A DNA stretch of 64,000 bases, from the NCBI GenBank assembly GCA_002359215.1, contig DEMN01000012.1, forward strand, positions 497,645 through 561,644, read 5' to 3'. Every line of letters starts with the position of its first letter. The stretch's first letter is position 1. A program made the position numbers and the translations under genes. This DNA is from Flavobacteriales bacterium UBA2669 (lineage in GTDB: Bacteria; Bacteroidota; Bacteroidia; Flavobacteriales_E; Vicingaceae). Shown one piece after another: positions 36,260 through 44,937 of this stretch. The notes below the pieces were generated by a model, which saw only the letters and a list, made by a program, of their open reading frames with translations, had not been told where the DNA came from and did no database searches.

Positions 36260-37597
36260 TCATTTCAATTCTTTCAAAATAGCATTTTCTACCTCTTGGC
36301 TATTCCATTTATCTTCAATGTTATTTATTTCTGTCATTATTTTTTTCATGATAGCATCTTGAATTTGACCTTTTTTCCAAGCTTCGGAATAACGAATGTG
36401 ACTAAAAGTTACCTGACTATAAAGCGGCATCCATTTATCAGGATATTTTTCTGAGAAATGAGCTTCAATCTTCTTTTGCAACAAAAATTTAGGGTCAGCA
36501 ACATAATCTCGCATTACATAGTAATTGTGCAGAGATAAATCTTGAACACCATCGCCATCAGGTTTTCTCATTAGTTGGTATTCTTCAAAAACTTTTTTCC
36601 AATTTTCATTGTGTTTTTGCATGAGCTCCCACAAAACGGTACAATCTTCAAAACCTGCATTCATACCTTGTCCGTAAAAAGGCACTGTTGCATGAGCAGC
36701 ATCTCCCATAAGGGCTGTTTTTCCGTGTGTCCATGGGTAACAACGAATAATAGCCAATGATGAAAGCGGATGATCTTCCCAAGCATCAGCAATGTTGGGC
36801 ATCATTTTATAAAAATCGGGAAATGTGGTTTTAAAAAAAGTGTTTACCGCTTCTTTGGTAGTAAGTGTTTCAAAAGAATTTTCACCTTTAAAAGGCATAA
36901 ATAAAGTGCATGTAAATGAACCGTCTTCATTTGGAAGGGCAATTAACATAAACCTTCCTCTGGGCCATATATGTAAAGCATTTTTTTCTAATTTATAAGA
37001 ACCATCTGCGTTGGCAGGAAGTAAAATTTCTCGGTAACCATCTTCAATATAATTTTGGCTAAAATTAAACCTATCTAGAATTTGGAAAGAATTATATCTT
37101 ACGGCAGAAAAAGCTCCATCAGTAGCAAAAACTATATCTGATTGGTATTGTTTTTTCTTGCCTGAAACAGTTTCTGTATAAACGATACCATTTTCTAAAT
37201 CGGCTTTGTAACAACGCTCGTTATAGAAAATTTGAGCATTACCATGGTTTTCGGCAATATCCATCATTTTGGCATTAACACCACCACGAGAAACAGAATA
37301 AATAGCCTGACCTTCTTTACCATAAGGTTGAAAAGTAAGGTTCCCTTTTAAATCATGCATCATTCTGCCCGGCATAGGGATAGCAATTTTCCTGATTTCA
37401 TCTCCGACACCTACTGTATCTAGTGCTTTCCATCCTCTTGTAGATAAAGCCAAGTTAATGGATTTTCCTGCTGAAATTTCAGCTTTTCTAATGTCCGGAC
37501 GTCTTTCTATTATGGCTACTTTATATCCTGCTTTTGAAAGATATACAGCCCACAACGAACCTACTAATCCTGCTCCCACAATTGTTGCTGTTTTCAT
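36260..37597 (-). CDS. kmo: Kynurenine 3-monooxygenase
   Basis: FAD-dependent hydroxylase turning L-kynurenine into 3-hydroxykynurenine in tryptophan degradation and NAD synthesis. The 445-residue protein begins with the dinucleotide motif IVGAGLVGSLWAVYLSKAG. GKSINLALSTRGWKAL, SRGGVNAKMMDIAE and the second FAD motif LMGDAAHATVPFYGQGMNAG follow. No C-terminal transmembrane helix is evident, as expected for bacterial forms. It is the last gene of a unit that also carries kynU, with a phosphatase gene between them. Confidence 0.96.
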   Translation of the reverse strand: MKTATIVGAGLVGSLWAVYLSKAGYKVAIIERRPDIRKAEISAGKSINLALSTRGWKALDTVGVGDEIRKIAIPMPGRMMHDLKGNLTFQPYGKEGQAIYSVSRGGVNAKMMDIAENHGNAQIFYNERCYKADLENGIVYTETVSGKKKQYQSDIVFATDGAFSAVRYNSFQILDRFNFSQNYIEDGYREILLPANADGSYKLEKNALHIWPRGRFMLIALPNEDGSFTCTLFMPFKGENSFETLTTKEAVNTFFKTTFPDFYKMMPNIADAWEDHPLSSLAIIRCYPWTHGKTALMGDAAHATVPFYGQGMNAGFEDCTVLWELMQKHNENWKKVFEEYQLMRKPDGDGVQDLSLHNYYVMRDYVADPKFLLQKKIEAHFSEKYPDKWMPLYSQVTFSHIRYSEAWKKGQIQDAIMKKIMTEINNIEDKWNSQEVENAILKELK

Positions 37598-37600
37598 ATT

Positions 37601-39736
37601 TTAAATTTTAATACCTATAATACAAATATCATCAACTTGTTCGAGCTGACCTTTCCAATTTTCAATTTTTTTCAATAATATATCTTGTTGATTATCTAGA
37701 GTTGTAGATGAACTTTCAATAATTAATTTTTTAAATGGACCATATTTAAATTTTTTACCTTTCTCTCCACCAAATTGATCGGGATAACCATCAGAAAATA
37801 AATATATTTTATCACCTTTTTTTAGTTTAAATTGATGGTTAGTAAATGGTTTAGATTCAAGATGAATACCTACTGGTTGTTTGTCTCCTTTAATTTCTTG
37901 TATTTCATTTGAATTTTGTTCTAGTATCCAAAGTGGATTGTTGGCACCAGCAAACTCAAGATTAAAACTATCTTTATTTTTTTCTAAGCTACAAATAGCG
38001 ATATCCATACCATCCTTTACCTCTTCGTTATTTTTTTTAAAAGTATCAATAACAATTTCTCTAACTTTATTAAGAATTAATGCCGGTTGAGTAATGTTGA
38101 ACTCGACTACTGCTTTATGGAGTGCATTAGAACAAATAACACTAACCATAGCGCCAGGGACTCCATGTCCTGTACAATCTGCAACAGCAATAATTATTTT
38201 AGTATCTATTTTTTCAAACCAATAAAAATCACCACTGACAACATCTTTGGGTTTAAAAAGAATAAATGATTCTGTAAGACTTTTTTTAATAAGTTTTATA
38301 TCTGGAAGAATGGCAGACTGAATACGTTTAGCATAATTAATACTATCCGTTATTTCTAATTTTTTTTCTTCTATTAAGTGTTTTTGTTTTTCTACTTCTT
38401 GTTTTTGTTGGGTTATTAAAGTGTTTTTTTGCTCTAATAATGTATTAGATTTCTTTTTTTGATTATAACTTTTAAATAATACTAATAATATAATTAATAA
38501 TAAAATGGCACCAGAACCACCTACATAGCTATATATTTTTTGTTGTTCAACTTCTTTTTGATGTTGAACTTCTTTAATTCTTTCTTGTTCGGTTCTAATT
38601 AAACTATCGGTTAATTGTTTTTTATCAAAAGCATATTGCATTTCTGTTTGAGCAACTTTTCTTGTTAAATCTTCATTGTGTAAACTGTCTTTTAGCTCAA
38701 CATATCGTTCAAAGTAATTTAAGGCTTTAATGTTATTATTTAAACCTTTATAAGCTTTATAAAGGCATAAACAACTTGATTTAATAGTTTCTTTTAATTT
38801 ATATTCTACCCCAATTTGAAACGATTTACTACATAACTCAATACTTTTATTGTAATTTTTGTAATAGTTATTTAAATCACCAATACTTCTATATAAGGTT
38901 GATATATTTAAGAGATCACTTGTTTTATCAAAATATTCTTTAGCAAGTTCAAATTCTATTTTTGCTTTTTCAAAGTCATTGTTTTCCATGTAAATAATGC
39001 CCATATTAGATCTACATTGATTTAATCCTTTTAAATCATTTAATTTTTTATAAAGGGCTTTACTTTTTTCAAAATAAAATAATGAACTGTCAATTTGATT
39101 TTCTCTTTTATAAACCAAACCTAGTGCCATATAAGCTATTGCAATACCTGTTGAATCATTTAACTTTAAAAAATTGCTGTATGCATTGTTATAGTGTGAT
39201 TTTGCATTTGAAAATTCTCCCAAGAGCGTATATACATTTCCTAAATTAATATTTAGTTTAGAGATGCTTTTTATGTTATTAGTTTTTTCACGAATAGTTA
39301 GACCATCCAAGTAACAATTTACAGCGTCTAAATAATCTCCTTTAAGTTCATAAACAATCCCCATATTGTTAAGAATAGCTGCTATACTAGATTCATCATT
39401 TAAATCTTTATAAAGAGCTAGACATTTCTTATAATTAATTAGAGCTGAATCAATATCTTGCATGATATAATATGAGGTACCTATAGTTCTATAAGCGTCA
39501 GCTATAAATGATTTATTATTTTTTAATTCAGCAAAGTTTAATTGTTTTTTGGAGAAAAATATAGCGGAATCAGGTTTAGAAAAGGTATAAGATTTTGATA
39601 AGATTTTAATAGCATTAAGTTGAATAGTATCGTGAAGTTTATTGTTGTTAAAAACAGTTAATAGTGAGTCGTTATTTACAGCATAACTATAATTAGTACA
39701 AATAATAAAAAAAATAAATATGTATTTTTTCATCAA
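37601..39736 (-). CDS. Membrane TPR + SpoIIE serine phosphatase
   Basis: Signalling protein of 711 residues. A signal-like N-terminus (about 1-19) precedes a TPR array (about 45-350), which would be periplasmic. One transmembrane helix (about 402-422), a coiled coil (about 428-470) and a cytosolic SpoIIE/PP2C phosphatase domain (about 490-711) follow. The domain has FKPKDVVSGDFYWF, VADCTGHGVPGAMVSVI, EFAGANNPLWIL and YLFSDGYPDQFGG. Similar TPR-SpoIIE proteins are frequent in Bacteroidota. It lies 3 bases from kmo and 23 bases from kynU on the same strand, so it is expressed with them; any link to kynurenine is only inferred. Confidence 0.9.
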   Translation of the reverse strand: MMKKYIFIFFIICTNYSYAVNNDSLLTVFNNNKLHDTIQLNAIKILSKSYTFSKPDSAIFFSKKQLNFAELKNNKSFIADAYRTIGTSYYIMQDIDSALINYKKCLALYKDLNDESSIAAILNNMGIVYELKGDYLDAVNCYLDGLTIREKTNNIKSISKLNINLGNVYTLLGEFSNAKSHYNNAYSNFLKLNDSTGIAIAYMALGLVYKRENQIDSSLFYFEKSKALYKKLNDLKGLNQCRSNMGIIYMENNDFEKAKIEFELAKEYFDKTSDLLNISTLYRSIGDLNNYYKNYNKSIELCSKSFQIGVEYKLKETIKSSCLCLYKAYKGLNNNIKALNYFERYVELKDSLHNEDLTRKVAQTEMQYAFDKKQLTDSLIRTEQERIKEVQHQKEVEQQKIYSYVGGSGAILLLIILLVLFKSYNQKKKSNTLLEQKNTLITQQKQEVEKQKHLIEEKKLEITDSINYAKRIQSAILPDIKLIKKSLTESFILFKPKDVVSGDFYWFEKIDTKIIIAVADCTGHGVPGAMVSVICSNALHKAVVEFNITQPALILNKVREIVIDTFKKNNEEVKDGMDIAICSLEKNKDSFNLEFAGANNPLWILEQNSNEIQEIKGDKQPVGIHLESKPFTNHQFKLKKGDKIYLFSDGYPDQFGGEKGKKFKYGPFKKLIIESSSTTLDNQQDILLKKIENWKGQLEQVDDICIIGIKI

Positions 39737-39759
39737 TTTTTAATATCAATTATATGTGT

Positions 39760-41043
39760 TTACACATTATTCTTCAAAATTTCTCCAAAACGATATACAT
39801 CCTCAAAAGAATTATAAAGTGGAACAGGTGCCATTCTAATAGCGTTGGGTTCTCTCCAATCAGAAATCACTCCTTCATTGGTAAGTTGGTTAAATAGATT
39901 TTTACCAAAACCATGTGCAATAACAGAAACCTGACAACCACGTTCTTTCCAATCTCTTGGGGTAATAATTTCCAACCATTTCCCTGAGGATTTGTCTAAA
40001 TGTTTTTCGTTGATATCGTCAATAATAAATTCTAAGTAACCAGAAAGCATTTTTTGTTTTTTGAGTAGTTTATCCATGCCTACTTCATCAAAAATATCAA
40101 TAGCTGCTTTATGTGCTGCCATGGTTAAAACAGGAGCATTGCTCATTTGCCAAGCTTCTGCAGATTTCATTGGTTGAAAGCCTTTTTCCATTAAAAAACG
40201 AGTTTCTTTTTCATGCCCCCACCAGCCTGCAAACCTAGGTAAATCAGTGTTTTCGCAATGACGTTCATGTATGAAAACTCCCGATACTCCACCAGGTCCT
40301 GAGTTGAGGTATTTGTAAGAACACCAACAAGCAAAATCAACATTCCATTCGTGGAGTTTCAGTTCAATATTTCCTGCACCGTGAGCCAAATCAAAACCAA
40401 CATTTGCACCAACTTTGTGACCAGCTTCGGTAATCGTTTTCATGTCAAAAACTTGTCCTGTAAAGTAATTAACTCCGCCTATCATCACACACGCTAAACT
40501 GTTTCCTGCATTTTCAATGGCATCAATAATATCTTCGTGTCTTAGTGTTCTTTTGCCTTCTCGGGGAGCCACTTCAATAATAGCATCATCAGGATTAAAA
40601 CCAGCATTTCTAACTTGCATTTCGAGTGCGTATTGATCTGAAGGAAAAGCTTTAGCTTCACAAATAATTTTATACCTTTCTTTGGTTGGGCGGTAAAATG
40701 ACACCATCAATAAATTAAGATTGACGGTAAGGTTATTCATTACTACCACCTCTTTAGGTAAAGCTCCTATAATTTTTGAAACCGGCTCAGCAAATTGCTC
40801 GTGGTAAGAAAACCAAGGATTTTTAGCATGAAAATGACCTTCAACACCCCATTTTGCCCAATCTTCTAATTCTTGATTAATATAGACAGCAGTAGATTTT
40901 GGTTGCAACCCCAAAGAATTTCCTGTAAAGTAAATGGTTTCTTTACCATTAATAACAGGTATGTGGAACTTGCTTCTATAACTTCTTAAGTCATCTTGCT
41001 GGTCTAGTTGTTGAGCAAACGTTGATGAGTTCTGAAAATTCAT
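39760..41043 (-). CDS. kynU: Kynureninase
   Basis: PLP-dependent hydrolase converting 3-hydroxykynurenine to 3-hydroxyanthranilate and alanine. The 427 residues include YFTGNSLGLQPKS, FDLAHGAGNIELKLHEW, the PLP-lysine motif ACWCSYKYLNSGPGG, and GWWGHEKETRF. Its ATG overlaps the stop of the O-antigen ligase/polymerase gene by 4 bases, so translation is coupled. With kmo it gives two consecutive steps of the pathway; tryptophan dioxygenase and 3-hydroxyanthranilate dioxygenase are not in the window. Confidence 0.96.
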   Translation of the reverse strand: MNFQNSSTFAQQLDQQDDLRSYRSKFHIPVINGKETIYFTGNSLGLQPKSTAVYINQELEDWAKWGVEGHFHAKNPWFSYHEQFAEPVSKIIGALPKEVVVMNNLTVNLNLLMVSFYRPTKERYKIICEAKAFPSDQYALEMQVRNAGFNPDDAIIEVAPREGKRTLRHEDIIDAIENAGNSLACVMIGGVNYFTGQVFDMKTITEAGHKVGANVGFDLAHGAGNIELKLHEWNVDFACWCSYKYLNSGPGGVSGVFIHERHCENTDLPRFAGWWGHEKETRFLMEKGFQPMKSAEAWQMSNAPVLTMAAHKAAIDIFDEVGMDKLLKKQKMLSGYLEFIIDDINEKHLDKSSGKWLEIITPRDWKERGCQVSVIAHGFGKNLFNQLTNEGVISDWREPNAIRMAPVPLYNSFEDVYRFGEILKNNV

Positions 41044-42476
41044 ATTTCGTTGTTTTTTGAATTGAGTTCGTTATTGTAATTAACATCCATTGCTACAATT
41101 AAGGCAATAAATCCCCAAAAAGGAACGGATAATTTATCTGTATCTAAATAATTATTCATAAATCCATGAAGAACATAAGTGAATAAGCCTAGAAGTGTAA
41201 ATAGGATAACTGTTTTCTTTTCACCATTAAGTTTATGATAGAGCAAAGAACCTCTATAAAAAACCGCTATAATAATAAATAAAAATGTTAATGTTCCTAA
41301 AACTCCCGACTCTGCTAAAGGGCCGATGTACTCACTATGAGCATTTCCGTTGGAACTAGTATTGGTACTTATAATGGTCATTTCGTTAGAAAGTTGAAAA
41401 GGTGCATATTGAAAAATATAAGTTCCAGGTCCCCAACCAACAATAGGTCGTTCTAAAAACATACGCCAAGCACAACTCCAACGATTTAGTCGTTCTAAGT
41501 TAGAAGCATCTGTAGAAACATTAGACATAGATTCCACATGTTCTGTTAATTCTCCAGAAGAATCTTGATCATTTTTTTCTAAATTATGCATAATACTTGT
41601 CCAGCTAGAAGCAAGCATAATTCCTACAAAAATACCAACTAGTACAAGCGAACTGAATTTAATTTTTAGTTTGTAGATTAGGAAAAGTGCAGTAGCAGCA
41701 AATAAACTTAACCATGCAGCTCTGGTATATGATAAAATAATTCCAATAGTAAAAATTGCAATAATTGAAAAGATTATTAATTTAAACAAAGTTGTATTTT
41801 TTTTAAAAAGAAATATGAATAAAATGGGAAAATACATTGCTAAAGCAGCTCCGTAAGAGGTATGATCTTTATAAAAAGGAGACATTACCCAATGAGAAGC
41901 TTTTTCATCAAAACTATAAATAGAAAGCCTGATTACAGAGAAAAATATAACTGCAATTAATGGGATGATGTAAGCCCAAAAGTAAATTTTATAATTTTTA
42001 TAATTTTTAAAGAGTTGTGTAGCTAAGAAGTAAAAAGAAACTACAAACCACATTCTAGCTAATAAAAATTTAAATGAAACTACAGGCATGGAACTAGTAA
42101 TTGAAGTAAAAAGTAACCATATTAAGTTGATTACAATTGCTATGGTAACAGGGTGTTTAAAGACATTGATGTCATATCTTTTATGATAAAATAATTTAAA
42201 GAAAAACAAAATCATAACTCCAAACATTAGAGGATCGGTTGGTAAGTACATGCCAATACCACCATGCCCACCAATTTCTAGATTAAAGGATAGGGGAGTA
42301 GCAAAAACAATAAACCACATAAGTTTATCTATATGAAAAAAAGCCATAAAGATTAATGCAGCAGCTAGTGGTAATAGTGCTAAATAAGGAAAATTGGTAT
42401 AGAGAAGATAACTGTTTAGCAGTATAAACAAAAAACTAGTAAGATAAACCCAATATGAATTAAGAAGTTTAATCAA
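41040..42476 (-). CDS. O-antigen ligase / polymerase family protein (Wzy_C)
   Basis: Inner-membrane protein of 478 residues with about eleven hydrophobic helices. A large periplasmic loop (about residues 300-385) holds the family signature: RLNRWSCAWRMFLERPIVGW then GPGTY and HSEYIGPLAESGVLG. The family joins or polymerises undecaprenyl-linked glycan units. It lies 10 bases after a chain-length determinant gene and is translationally coupled to kynU. The glycan substrate is unknown. Ligase versus polymerase cannot be told from sequence alone. Confidence 0.88.
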   Translation of the reverse strand: MIKLLNSYWVYLTSFLFILLNSYLLYTNFPYLALLPLAAALIFMAFFHIDKLMWFIVFATPLSFNLEIGGHGGIGMYLPTDPLMFGVMILFFFKLFYHKRYDINVFKHPVTIAIVINLIWLLFTSITSSMPVVSFKFLLARMWFVVSFYFLATQLFKNYKNYKIYFWAYIIPLIAVIFFSVIRLSIYSFDEKASHWVMSPFYKDHTSYGAALAMYFPILFIFLFKKNTTLFKLIIFSIIAIFTIGIILSYTRAAWLSLFAATALFLIYKLKIKFSSLVLVGIFVGIMLASSWTSIMHNLEKNDQDSSGELTEHVESMSNVSTDASNLERLNRWSCAWRMFLERPIVGWGPGTYIFQYAPFQLSNEMTIISTNTSSNGNAHSEYIGPLAESGVLGTLTFLFIIIAVFYRGSLLYHKLNGEKKTVILFTLLGLFTYVLHGFMNNYLDTDKLSVPFWGFIALIVAMDVNYNNELNSKNNEI

Positions 42477-42486
42477 ATTAAATTTT

Positions 42487-43506
42487 TTAGTCTTGCTTTA
42501 AAGCAGTTAAATTAGATATACTATCTTTTATTAATAGAAATACAAAGGTTAAAAGAAATGCAGACATCACTGAAATTAAAACAATTATCATTCTTTTTGG
42601 AGAATGTTTTTTATCTGCGGGTGTAGCATAATCTATTACGAAATTACTTGGAATTTTATTGTTTAGTTCTAATTCTAGTTCATTAATTTTTAAGTCCAAA
42701 TTAGCTAAATGTTTTTGTAAATAATAAATTTTGTCTCTTAAGAATATGAATTCGTTTCCATGCTTGGAAAAAATAGCTAAGCGTTTTTCTAATTCTTCTT
42801 TTCCTTTACTATTGTTGTTTAAAATTGCAATGGAAAGTTGCTCTGTAATTCTCTCTACTTGTGATTCATAATCATTCATTCCGAGATTTCTAAAAAAATT
42901 TAGAGAATCTTCATGGAATTTCATTTCTTTTTTTGTTTTCTCATATTCTAATGTAACTAGTTTTAGAGACTGTAAATTTGTTTCATAGCGAATATTGTTT
43001 TTTACAGTATCTATAAGGTTGGTAATTTCATTAGCAATTTTAGCTGCCATTTCAGGAGATTTGTCTAAAACTTCTATTTCTATAGCTGCAAACTTGGTAA
43101 TATTGAAAGTTACATTTCCTTGGAAAATTTCTATTAAATCTGCTTTCCATTTTGATTGTAGAGTGTCAATATTATAATATTCAATTAAATTTAAACTTTT
43201 AATAGTTTTGTTTCTAATTTGATCAGATTTAAGAATTTGAAGTAATTGTTCTGCTTCTTCTTTCTCTCCAAATTTTAAAATATCCTCTCTAAGTGGGTTT
43301 CCTCCAATCAGAGGAGTGGTAAACGAACTAGTGTTATTAGGAAATAGAGTTACAGTTGATTTGTAGATGTTGGTCATTAATAGCGAAGCTATTATAGAAA
43401 CAATAAAAGCAGTTATACTTACAATAACTAATGGTTTTCTCCATTTAAACATTAAAACTAGTAAGTTTTGGTTATTGAGAAAATCTGTAGGTTTTTGAGA
43501 GTTCAA
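42487..43506 (-). CDS. Wzz-type chain-length determinant / polysaccharide co-polymerase
   Basis: The 339-residue protein has two transmembrane helices (about 25-48 and 305-328) bracketing a periplasmic domain with long coiled-coil helices (about 165-270). A Pro-rich DYATPADKKHSPKR stretch ahead of the second helix is the usual co-polymerase motif. There is no C-terminal tyrosine kinase. It heads a unit with the O-antigen ligase/polymerase gene 10 bases downstream, which supports a role in setting glycan length. Confidence 0.88.
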   Translation of the reverse strand: MNSQKPTDFLNNQNLLVLMFKWRKPLVIVSITAFIVSIIASLLMTNIYKSTVTLFPNNTSSFTTPLIGGNPLREDILKFGEKEEAEQLLQILKSDQIRNKTIKSLNLIEYYNIDTLQSKWKADLIEIFQGNVTFNITKFAAIEIEVLDKSPEMAAKIANEITNLIDTVKNNIRYETNLQSLKLVTLEYEKTKKEMKFHEDSLNFFRNLGMNDYESQVERITEQLSIAILNNNSKGKEELEKRLAIFSKHGNEFIFLRDKIYYLQKHLANLDLKINELELELNNKIPSNFVIDYATPADKKHSPKRMIIVLISVMSAFLLTFVFLLIKDSISNLTALKQD

Positions 43507-43582
43507 TTGATTTAGATTTAAAAATGAACACCAAAAATACCTAATTTATTTTGAATGATGAATAACTTTAAAAGGAGAGAGT

Positions 43583-44485
43583 CTAATTATAAGTAATAAA
43601 TTCTTTTAACTCATTAACATCAAAAAATTCACCTGTCCATTTTTTTCTTACAACATTTCCTTCAATATAATAAATTGAAGGTAAGACTCCTCCGCTATAT
43701 TTGAAAAAAGTATTATCGGTCATCCATAATATAGGGTAATTTAATGCTGTAGATGTTATAAATTCATTTAGGTTATCTTCTTTTTTTGAAGCGATAATAA
43801 TAATTACATTATTAATGTTATTTTCTTTATTTAAATAGGAAAGTTTATGAGCAGCATTTTTACAGTGCGGACAACTGGCACTAAAAAATACCAATATTTT
43901 TTTTCCGGAAGTAAAATCAATTGTTGTATTAGATTGATAAAAAGTTTGAGGTAAACCAGACCAATCAACTGATTTATTTAATGATTTGGAAGGCACATTT
44001 TGTAAACCAACTCTATTTAGCAGAAAAGTAGCGACAAAAGAGACTATTAAAAGACCAATAACAAAAAACCATATTTTAGGTAACCAATCCTTTTTTGGCA
44101 ATACAAATAAAATTAACATTAAAGCAATGTTTTTTATTAATGAGGTTAGTGGAGAAAGAGCTAAAAGTTGGCCAAAGCAACCACAATCTGCTATATTTCC
44201 TTCGGTAAATAGTAGATGAACAAGGTAAAAACTAAATATTACTAACATAGACTGAGCTAAGTAGTATATTGTTTTTTTTGCCCAAAGGTTAATTAATATT
44301 GAAACGCCAATAAAAATTTCAAAGGCTATTATAATTCTAGCTATAAATGGTGCTAATATCCAATTAGATAAACCTAGATCTATGAAAACAACTTCAAAAG
44401 GTTCTATAGGGAATAATTTACTTACTCCAGAGAGAATGAATATTCCTGCTATTAAAAATTGTAGAATAAGAAATACTATTTTCAT
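43583..44485 (-). CDS. DoxX/MauE-like membrane protein with C-terminal thioredoxin domain
   Basis: The 300-residue protein has four to five transmembrane helices at residues 1-165 with DoxX/MauE features (GVSKLFPIEPFE; NIADCGCFGQ with a Cys pair). A periplasmic thioredoxin-like domain at about 185-300 has the active site FFSASCPHCKNAAH and the cis-Pro loop GGVLPSIYYI. The CGC pair in the membrane domain could pass electrons to the CPHC site, as in other quinone- or DsbB/VKOR-like relays (inference). A Cys-rich lipoprotein gene lies just upstream on the same strand. Confidence 0.88.
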   Translation of the reverse strand: MKIVFLILQFLIAGIFILSGVSKLFPIEPFEVVFIDLGLSNWILAPFIARIIIAFEIFIGVSILINLWAKKTIYYLAQSMLVIFSFYLVHLLFTEGNIADCGCFGQLLALSPLTSLIKNIALMLILFVLPKKDWLPKIWFFVIGLLIVSFVATFLLNRVGLQNVPSKSLNKSVDWSGLPQTFYQSNTTIDFTSGKKILVFFSASCPHCKNAAHKLSYLNKENNINNVIIIIASKKEDNLNEFITSTALNYPILWMTDNTFFKYSGGVLPSIYYIEGNVVRKKWTGEFFDVNELKEFITYN

Positions 44486-44570
44486 GTGTTTATAATCTAA
44501 TTAATTCTCTCCAATTGAATAGGTATGTACTATGAGATACTATATGTTTGAATAAAGGGTTTTATAGATA

Positions 44571-44605
44571 AAAAAATATCCTACTATAAAAGCTATAGTA
44601 GGATA
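44571..44605 (-). terminator. Rho-independent terminator of the small lipoprotein gene
   Basis: Perfect 12-base arms TATCCTACTATA (44577-44588) and TATAGTAGGATA (44594-44605) flank a 5-base loop. On the minus strand a T-run (complement of 44571-44576) follows. It lies 35 bases past the stop of the 60-aa gene and isolates it from the DoxX gene. Confidence 0.9.
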
Positions 44606-44640
44606 AGGTTTTAATGATAATTTAAAAAGAATAATGAGGA

Positions 44641-44823
44641 TTACTCAACTTTACAGTCAGCACCTAAAGCTTTTAGGTTATCACAAGTTTCTTTTACGTT
44701 ACAATCGCAATCATCTTCATCAAAAGATTCAGCACCTGTACATTTACATTCATCTTTAGAACATGATGTAGTAGAAAAAGCAACACCACCAACAACTAAA
44801 AGAGTTAAAAATAATTTTTTCAT
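44641..44823 (-). CDS. Small Cys-rich lipoprotein, 60 aa
   Basis: A lipoprotein signal (lipobox STTSC, Cys21) leads into a mature peptide of only 40 residues with six further Cys after the lipidated one, many next to acidic residues (ECKC, DCDC, TCDN, DCK). The Asp/Glu and Cys pattern suggests metal binding or a disulfide-knotted peptide. No family recognised. Own promoter space and two flanking terminators indicate a monocistronic, probably highly expressed gene. Confidence 0.8.
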   Translation of the reverse strand: MKKLFLTLLVVGGVAFSTTSCSKDECKCTGAESFDEDDCDCNVKETCDNLKALGADCKVE

Positions 44824-44880
44824 AATAAATAGTTAAATGTTAATAAAAAATTTCGGCTAAAGTATAAATAATAATTGTAA

Positions 44881-44922
44881 AAAAAAAGCTTTCTAACGTT
44901 TTAGTGTTAGAAAGCTTTTTTT
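44881..44922. terminator. Strong terminator of the OmpA/TPR lipoprotein gene
   Basis: Arms of 17 bases (44881-44897 and 44906-44922), with core AAAGCTTTCTAAC and its complement, are perfectly paired around an 8-base loop, with A- and T-runs at the ends. It lies 15 bases past the stop of the gene at 44938 and can act in both directions. Confidence 0.92.
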
Positions 44923-44937
44923 GATTGAAAAAATTTA

